The translations under genes and the position numbers were made by a program. Positions 34,644-38,997 of a stretch of 38,997 nt of DNA are shown piece by piece. The stretch is taken from contig CANCVE010000033.1 in NCBI GenBank assembly GCA_947381435.1, forward strand, positions 1 to 38,997, written 5' to 3'. How positions within the stretch are numbered: position 1 is the first letter of the stretch; each line of letters begins with the position of its first letter. This DNA comes from Chitinophagaceae bacterium (lineage in GTDB: Bacteria > Bacteroidota > Bacteroidia > Chitinophagales > Chitinophagaceae). The notes under the pieces are model-generated. The model had not been told where the DNA came from. It ran no database searches and saw only the letters and a list, made by a program, of their open reading frames with translations.

Positions 34644-35672
34644 ATGACTCTCTATTACTGGAAAAAAGAATTGCCTTTTCAATACCCGTTTACCATTTCT
34701 GGTGGGCGGACTAAAACCCATCAGCCTACTTTGGTTGTGGCATTACAATTGGGTAATTATGTAGGTTTTGGCGAAGCACCTGCTATCACATACTACAATA
34801 TTTCGGTGGAGGATATGATTGACGATATAGAAAAGAAGCAAAAATTCATTGAGAAGTTTGCTCTAACAGACGATCCCGGCCGCTATTGGCATTACTTACA
34901 TCACCTTATTCCGCATAATCCTTTTTTGGTAAGTGCCTTGGATATGGCCTGTTGGGATTTGTTTGGACAAATGAAAGGCAAACTGCTCTACGAATTATGG
35001 GATACCAAATGGGAAAATGCACCACTTACAGACTATACCATCGGACTAGATACCATTGATAAGATGGTGGAAAAGATGCTGGCACATCCTTGGCCTATTT
35101 ATAAAATAAAAGTGGGAACACCTGATGATATTGCCATCATAACAGAATTGCGTAAACACACAGATGCCACATTTAGGGTAGATGCCAATGCCGCTTGGAC
35201 GTTGGAGGAAGCACTGACAAAGATTCCTCTATTGAAGGAACTAGGTGTAGAACTAGTAGAACAACCTTTGGCTAAAGATAATTGGGAAGGAATGAAAGTG
35301 TTGTACAATCAATCAGTATTGCCTTTGTTTGCAGACGAAAGCTGCGTATCGGAGCATGATGTAGAAAAGTGTAGTGGCTACTTTCATGGCATCAACATCA
35401 AAATTACTAAATGCAGTGGCATTACGCCTGCTCAAAGAATGATTACAAAAGCACGGGAGCTAAACCTTAAAGTAATGATGGGCTGCATGAATGAAACAAG
35501 TATTGGCTCGGCTGCCATTGCCAACTTTTTACCACAACTAGATTATGTAGATATGGACGGCCCTTTATTGCAAACACAAGATTTAGCAAAAGGATTAATT
35601 TATGATGCAGGCAAAGTGTCCATACAAGGAAAAACAGGATTAGGAATAGTGGCTACGTTTTTTGAAGGATAG
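34644..35672 (+). CDS. Dipeptide epimerase (enolase superfamily, Ala-Glu epimerase-like)
   Basis: The ATG at 34644 gives 342 aa; a TTG 21 bp upstream is also in frame. The protein has the enolase capping domain followed by the barrel. Catalytic lysines lie in the KIKVG motif (near residue 155), and metal ligands in FRVDANAAW, LVEQPL and FADES. The second lysine is in NIKITKCSG, and the late DMDGPLL with GCMNETSIGS marks the dipeptide epimerase branch. It probably interconverts L-Ala-L-Glu and L-Ala-D-Glu in peptidoglycan recycling; other dipeptide substrates are possible. MurI, the glutamate racemase, lies 0.7 kb downstream on the other strand. Confidence 0.85.
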   Translation: MTLYYWKKELPFQYPFTISGGRTKTHQPTLVVALQLGNYVGFGEAPAITYYNISVEDMIDDIEKKQKFIEKFALTDDPGRYWHYLHHLIPHNPFLVSALDMACWDLFGQMKGKLLYELWDTKWENAPLTDYTIGLDTIDKMVEKMLAHPWPIYKIKVGTPDDIAIITELRKHTDATFRVDANAAWTLEEALTKIPLLKELGVELVEQPLAKDNWEGMKVLYNQSVLPLFADESCVSEHDVEKCSGYFHGINIKITKCSGITPAQRMITKARELNLKVMMGCMNETSIGSAAIANFLPQLDYVDMDGPLLQTQDLAKGLIYDAGKVSIQGKTGLGIVATFFEG

Positions 35673-35677
35673 TGTTA

Positions 35678-35718
35678 GATTACCGTCAACCGATTACCGT
35701 TAACGGTTGACGGTAATC
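35678..35718. repeat. Palindrome with 15-bp perfect arms
   Basis: GATTACCGTCAACCG (35678-35692) is the exact reverse complement of 35704-35718. The loop and right flank repeat the same words (CCGATTACCGT, CGGTTAACGG), so several alternative foldings exist. It starts 6 bp after the epimerase stop and ends 22 bp before the methyltransferase start. It has no T run, so it is more likely a repeat or a post-transcriptional hairpin than an intrinsic terminator. Confidence 0.7.
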
Positions 35719-35740
35719 GGTTAACGGCAATACAAATAAT

Positions 35741-36322
35741 ATGACAGAAGAAAGAAGAAATAAGGTACAGACCGTATTGAATAAAAGGCAAACTAACCTG
35801 ACCATCGTATTTGAAGATGTTCAAGATCCTCGAAATATTACAGCCGTTATGCGCACTGCCGATGCTGTGGGGGTGCAGGATATCTATATAATAAATTCGG
35901 GCAAACCCATCAGGAAACTAGGTTATAAAAGCGGAGGTAGTACATCCAAATGGATTACCGTTCACCAGTTTGCTACCGTGGAAGAATGCTTTACAGAACT
36001 GCGCAAACGTTTCTCGGTAATATTAACTACCCATTTATCATCGGATGCGATGGACCTATATAGTATAGATTTTACACAAAGCGTTGCACTTGTGTTTGGT
36101 AATGAAGGTGATGGTGTTAGTGAAAAAGCAAGGGAATTGGCCGATGGCAATTTCATCATTCCTCAAGTGGGCATGGTGCAAAGTCTCAATATTTCAGTGG
36201 CTTGTGCCGTAAGTATTTACGAGGCTTATCGTCAAAAGAAACTGGCAGGACATTATGAACAACCAAGCATGCCTTACGAGCAGATGAAGGCATTGAGTAT
36301 TGAATGGAAGCTTGAGCAGTGA
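35741..36322 (+). CDS. trmH: SpoU-family RNA 2'-O-methyltransferase, TrmH-like
   Basis: This 193-aa protein with the SPOUT knot has motif 1 VQDPRNITAVMRTADAVGV (about 27-45, with the catalytic-type Arg), motif 2 VALVFGNEGDGVS (about 115-127) and motif 3 IPQVGMVQSLNISVACAVSI (about 145-164). It lacks the extra N-terminal RNA-binding domain of RlmB-type enzymes, and its short length and C-terminal basic helix fit TrmH, which methylates G18 of tRNA. The target is inferred from the branch only. It follows the epimerase on the same strand. Confidence 0.85.
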   Translation: MTEERRNKVQTVLNKRQTNLTIVFEDVQDPRNITAVMRTADAVGVQDIYIINSGKPIRKLGYKSGGSTSKWITVHQFATVEECFTELRKRFSVILTTHLSSDAMDLYSIDFTQSVALVFGNEGDGVSEKARELADGNFIIPQVGMVQSLNISVACAVSIYEAYRQKKLAGHYEQPSMPYEQMKALSIEWKLEQ

Positions 36323-36357
36323 GTTTAGAGAGAGCAGTGAACAGTGAAGAGAATTAA
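36316..36357. repeat. Heptamer array at trmH 3' end
   Basis: About six degenerate 7-bp units (for example GCAGTGA, GTGAACA, GTGAAGA) begin at the last codon of trmH. TGA, TAG and TAA triplets in the sense direction cover all three frames within 40 nt. Confidence 0.5.
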
Positions 36358-36406
36358 TAAAAATAGTTAGGTTTATTTATCTAAAGAGGCATTAATACCG
36401 AGTTTC

Positions 36407-37228
36407 TTACCTAATATCTGCATGTTTAGATTGCACATCTCCACCCCAAAAGATGGTTGCCTTGTTATTGAAGTCGGTAGTGGAATCGGTGGTGTAAAAA
36501 TCTATTGAGCCTGTTTTTAAACATCTCTCCTCCATTTCAGGATGGCGATTAAGATATTCTGCCAAGCTTTTGGCTACTATCTCTCCTTGCGAAACAATGT
36601 TGATATGAGAGGGGGTAAACTGCCGCAACTTATCAATCAATAACGGATAATGCGTGCAGGCAAGTAGCAAGGTATCTACATCGGCATTTTGATTCAAGAG
36701 GTTTTGGAGGTTATGCTGTACAAAATAATCCGCTCCAGGATTGTTGTATTCGTTGTTTTCAATCAGCGGAACCCACATAGGGCAAGCTTCCTGAAAAACC
36801 TGTATATCAGGATAGAACTTAGCAATCTCAATAGGATACGAACCCGATGTAACAGTACCAGTAGTCCCTACAATACCCACTTTGTTAGTGTGAGTAAAGC
36901 TACCAATAACCTCGGTGGTAGGACGAATTACCCCCAATACCCTGTTGTTGGGGGCAATAGAAGGCAAATCTTTTTGTTGAATAGTTCGCAATGCCTTGGC
37001 AGAAGCGGTATTGCAGGCGAGAATTACAAGCGAGCATCCCTGACTAAAAAACCATTGCACACACTGCAAAGTATACTGGTGAACGGTATCGAAACTACGT
37101 GAACCATAGGGTGCTCGGGCATTATCGCCAAGGTATAAATAGCTGTAATCGGGCAATTGTTTCACAATCTCCTTTAGCACGGTCAATCCGCCATAACCAC
37201 TATCAAAAACACCGATGGAACCCTTCAT
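36407..37228 (-). CDS. murI: Glutamate racemase MurI
   Basis: This 273-aa cytoplasmic, cofactor-independent enzyme makes D-glutamate for peptidoglycan. The N-terminus IGVFDSGYGGLTVLKEI and the substrate motif LYLGDNARAPYGSRS are typical. The two catalytic cysteines are C72 (LACNTASA) and C191 (LACTHYPLL), with H193 beside the second. The C-terminus has DFYTTDST and the end FWGGDVQ. It follows lptC on the same strand with a 109-bp gap filled by facing heptamer arrays, so it may form a transcription unit with coaX and lptC. Confidence 0.95.
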   Translation of the reverse strand: MKGSIGVFDSGYGGLTVLKEIVKQLPDYSYLYLGDNARAPYGSRSFDTVHQYTLQCVQWFFSQGCSLVILACNTASAKALRTIQQKDLPSIAPNNRVLGVIRPTTEVIGSFTHTNKVGIVGTTGTVTSGSYPIEIAKFYPDIQVFQEACPMWVPLIENNEYNNPGADYFVQHNLQNLLNQNADVDTLLLACTHYPLLIDKLRQFTPSHINIVSQGEIVAKSLAEYLNRHPEMEERCLKTGSIDFYTTDSTTDFNNKATIFWGGDVQSKHADIR

Positions 37229-37231
37229 TTT

Positions 37232-37341
37232 AGTTATGAGTTATGAGTTATGAGTTATGAGTTATTATGCATCAGAAAGGATGTCCAGTTAGTATGGCTG
37301 CTATCCTAATTCATAATTTATAACTCATAATTAATAACTAG
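37232..37341. repeat. Two facing heptamer arrays between lptC and murI
   Basis: Five units of AGTTATG type run 37232-37266 (four identical, one changed). Five units of TAATTCA/TAACTCA type run 37307-37341 in the opposite orientation and overlap the lptC stop codon. The two arrays can pair as a long hairpin with a 40-bp loop that contains CATCAGAAAGGATGTCC. Confidence 0.75.
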
Positions 37342-37934
37342 TAAATGCTATCTGCAATATTGATAAAGCTTTTCTTGCCTGTATTCATTCTGCCAATTTT
37401 ATTGATGGTAAACCATTTAAAGTTCTGGTCTGCCCGTAAGCCTTGTCCGTATATCTTTTGGCGGGGTATCTGCTGACTGATAATGACTGGCTTATCAGTG
37501 TAATAAACCCCCATGGCCTGATCCCAATATAATTCTTTGCACCAAAGTGTATCTTTCTTTCTATTAAAAACAATGACACTATCGCTCAAATAGACTTTAT
37601 TATCGTTCTCCAAGTACCTACCATAACTAGCGTACAACTGGCTCTCCACAGTGGTAGCACTATCGTAAAAGTCGACATGCAATGATTTAGGGAACTCTAC
37701 TTTAGGCGTATCGGTTTGGTAACGAAGCATTAATGGAGCGGTTAATCTTGCAGAAGTCTTACCACCATTGGTCATGATACTTTCTATATTCTTTCCCTCT
37801 TCAATGCTTACCTTATGTTCGCCTAAAGCCTTCACCATTTCGATGCTGTTCTCGCAACTATTGAATAGCAGTAGGCTAGTTATTAGAACAACAACTATTT
37901 TGAGTGTATATATATCGCAACTAAAATGAATCAT
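37338..37934 (-). CDS. lptC: LPS export lipoprotein LptC
   Basis: This 198-aa protein bridges the inner-membrane LptBFG transporter to LptA. Unlike the transmembrane form of Proteobacteria, it has a lipobox (LLLFNSC, C27), as is usual in Bacteroidota. The beta-jellyroll part follows, with KNIESIMTNGGKTSARLTAP, FYDSATTVESQLYASYGRYL and KKDTLWCKELYWDQ. The LptC/YrbK family pattern is clear although identity to named proteins is generally low. It lies downstream of coaX on the same strand, as seen in other Bacteroidota. Confidence 0.85.
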   Translation of the reverse strand: MIHFSCDIYTLKIVVVLITSLLLFNSCENSIEMVKALGEHKVSIEEGKNIESIMTNGGKTSARLTAPLMLRYQTDTPKVEFPKSLHVDFYDSATTVESQLYASYGRYLENDNKVYLSDSVIVFNRKKDTLWCKELYWDQAMGVYYTDKPVIISQQIPRQKIYGQGLRADQNFKWFTINKIGRMNTGKKSFINIADSIY

Positions 37935-37971
37935 TCAGAAAGCTTAAAAACGCTACAAATTAACGATGTAG

Positions 37972-37991
37972 AGACGCATTATAGTGCGTCT
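37972..37991. repeat. AGACGCA palindrome copy between coaX and lptC
   Basis: AGACGCA (37972-37978) and TGCGTCT (37985-37991) are perfect arms around TTATAG. It sits 26 bp past the coaX end on the minus strand, with only short T runs beyond. It belongs to the family of the rplO-secY terminator. Confidence 0.6.
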
Positions 37992-38016
37992 TAGTAAAAT
38001 AATGCGTGTTAAACTA

Positions 38017-38739
38017 TTAATTGCACTGACATATATGGTACAATCCCTTGAACAATAAATCGGGGTCTGCCAAGAGTTTATTACGAAGGTGTGGCAAAAA
38101 GAACGACATGTCACCACCTGTCATCAATACTTGTAGGTTATTGTATTTCTCTTTATAAGCCTCTATTATGCCGTCAATTTCTTTACTCACTCCCAATATA
38201 ACTCCGCTTTGTAAGTTGGTATTTGTATCGTAGCCCACCAATGGAAAGTTGTGCTGAGCCTTCACCATGGGTAGTAAGGCCGTCTGCTCGTGCATGGCTC
38301 TAAATCGCATGTTCATGCCCGGAGAAATGCCTCCTCCCAAAAACTCATGGTATTTATTGGTAAAATTGTAAGTAATGCATGTGCCCAAACCAATGGACAA
38401 TGTATGCTGATTAGGGAATATGGAAACCGATGCCGCACAAAGAGCTAGCCTATCTGCCCCAATTGTTGAAGGCTTGCCCACAGGCGTAGTAAAAGGTAGT
38501 TTGCTGGCATGGCTAAGCTTATGGAAATCGGTTGCATCGGCTAATAGTGGTTCTATTGCCGGCTTATGATTAATAACCGAAGATAGGATAGATTTTGTAG
38601 GCTTGTATAAGTTTATTAAGTGCTCAATGGCTGGCACGCTATCATCTGGAAGTACTTCTACTGTGTGCAAATTACCACCTACAAACACTGCACATTTGAG
38701 GCGTGTATTACCAAAATCGAAGCATAAAGTAGTCTGCAT
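38017..38739 (-). CDS. coaX: Type III pantothenate kinase CoaX
   Basis: This 240-aa ASKHA-fold enzyme makes 4'-phosphopantothenate, the first step of CoA synthesis. The phosphate loop LCFDFGNTRLKCAVF (about 4-18, with the catalytic-type Asp), the pantothenate motif TIGADRLALCAAS and the adenosine region LSIGLGTCITYNF, then GGGISPGMNMRFRAMHEQTA, are all present, with TGGD near the C-terminus. It is probably the first gene of a coaX-lptC-murI run. Upstream is a long hairpin repeat. Confidence 0.94.
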   Translation of the reverse strand: MQTTLCFDFGNTRLKCAVFVGGNLHTVEVLPDDSVPAIEHLINLYKPTKSILSSVINHKPAIEPLLADATDFHKLSHASKLPFTTPVGKPSTIGADRLALCAASVSIFPNQHTLSIGLGTCITYNFTNKYHEFLGGGISPGMNMRFRAMHEQTALLPMVKAQHNFPLVGYDTNTNLQSGVILGVSKEIDGIIEAYKEKYNNLQVLMTGGDMSFFLPHLRNKLLADPDLLFKGLYHICQCN

Positions 38740-38759
38740 ATTTATTACAATTTTTTCTT

Positions 38760-38829
38760 AACACATAGGAACATAGGGATAGAGGCAACATAGGTTTAAT
38801 ATTCCTATGTCCCTATGTTTCTATGTGTT
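38760..38829. repeat. Inverted repeat with 20-bp arms
   Basis: AACACATAGGAACATAGGGA (38760-38779) pairs with 38810-38829 with one mismatch, and CATAGG/CCTATG extends the pairing in the loop. It lies between the coaX start and a transposase end. It may be a folded dispersed repeat, and could also end transcription coming from the right. Confidence 0.65.
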
Positions 38830-38856
38830 GAATATTTTCTTCTCCATGATTAGAGT

Positions 38857-38997
38857 TTATGTCAGTTTAATTACAGGGTAATTAAACGGCTTTCTTTCCA
38901 CCCTAAAGTTATGCAAGGCGGCACAAATGGCAAATATCTTGTACGGATATTTGTTTTTTCTTAACCTGCATTCATCCTTTACAATTCTGTACCTTTT
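38857..38997 (-). CDS. DDE transposase, C-terminal end (partial)
   Basis: The frame enters from beyond the right edge and ends in a stop at 38857, giving the last 46 residues. It contains KRYRIVKDECRLRKNKYP, then IFAICAALHNFRVERKPF. The R-I-x-K-D-x-C-R and ALHNFR pattern is typical of the C-terminus of DDE-superfamily (IS5-like, DDE_Tnp_4) transposases, near the catalytic Glu region. Whether the rest of the gene is intact lies outside the window. Confidence 0.65.
   Translation of the reverse strand, partial: KRYRIVKDECRLRKNKYPYKIFAICAALHNFRVERKPFNYPVIKLT

Noticed and set aside
38932-38959. Plus-strand terminator-like hairpin AAATATC/GATATTT followed by T6
   Set aside because: It lies inside the transposase coding frame on the other strand and no plus-strand gene precedes it.
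1-38997. tRNA or rRNA genes
   Set aside because: No cloverleaf or rRNA-like sequence was seen in the gaps by eye; a covariance scan was not possible.

Overview
This AT-rich window looks like a chromosomal segment of a Bacteroidota bacterium, probably close to Chitinophagales or Sphingobacteriales. The placement rests on several observations: starts preceded by A/T-rich leaders rather than strong Shine-Dalgarno sites; a TTG-N19-TAnnTTTG promoter in front of rpsJ; an outer-membrane beta-barrel protein with an N-terminal carboxypeptidase-like domain; a Bacteroidota-style LptC lipoprotein; type III pantothenate kinase; and ribosomal protein S3 with an Arg/Gly/Asn-rich tail.

Layout. 1-1250: a 17-bp-arm palindrome, a 21-bp-period repeat array and a decayed IS630 transposase. 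1467-5125: a signalling cluster of two response regulators (minus strand) divergent from a soluble three-PAS histidine kinase (plus strand). 5389-19890: one long minus-strand block, rpsJ through secY and map (complete S10 and spc gene order), then a MutS2-like ATPase. The str genes (rpsL, rpsG, fusA) do not lie upstream of rpsJ, and the alpha-operon genes (infA to rplQ) do not lie downstream of map. 20202-22288: a GH5 lipoprotein and an uncharacterised protein with a C-terminal carboxypeptidase-like region. 22501-28578: a type I restriction-modification locus (hsdR and an hsdM-hsdS fusion), studded with GCTTGAAGC-core REP palindromes and accompanied by a REP-associated Y1 transposase. 28579-33325: intergenic repeat arrays around a class I amidotransferase-like hydrolase and a TonB-dependent-receptor-like barrel. 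33326-38739: housekeeping genes tsaD, a dipeptide epimerase, a TrmH-like methyltransferase, murI, lptC and coaX. 38857-38997: the C-terminal end of a DDE transposase cut by the window edge.

How the genes work together. The ribosomal block supplies 21 ribosomal proteins plus SecY and methionine aminopeptidase. The epimerase, MurI and LptC concern cell wall and envelope, CoaX makes CoA, TsaD and the TrmH-like enzyme modify tRNA, and the RM system defends against foreign DNA.

The most unusual content is non-coding. Three unrelated tandem arrays (180-305, 29106-29399, 33047-33235) all keep an exact 21-bp period while their sequences drift. A second class of short arrays has an exact 7-bp period, and several of these start at the stop codons of genes (GH5, beta-barrel protein, tsaD, trmH, lptC). 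I know of no described system that explains these two phased repeat classes. They are the best candidates here for something new, but a function is not shown by the sequence alone.
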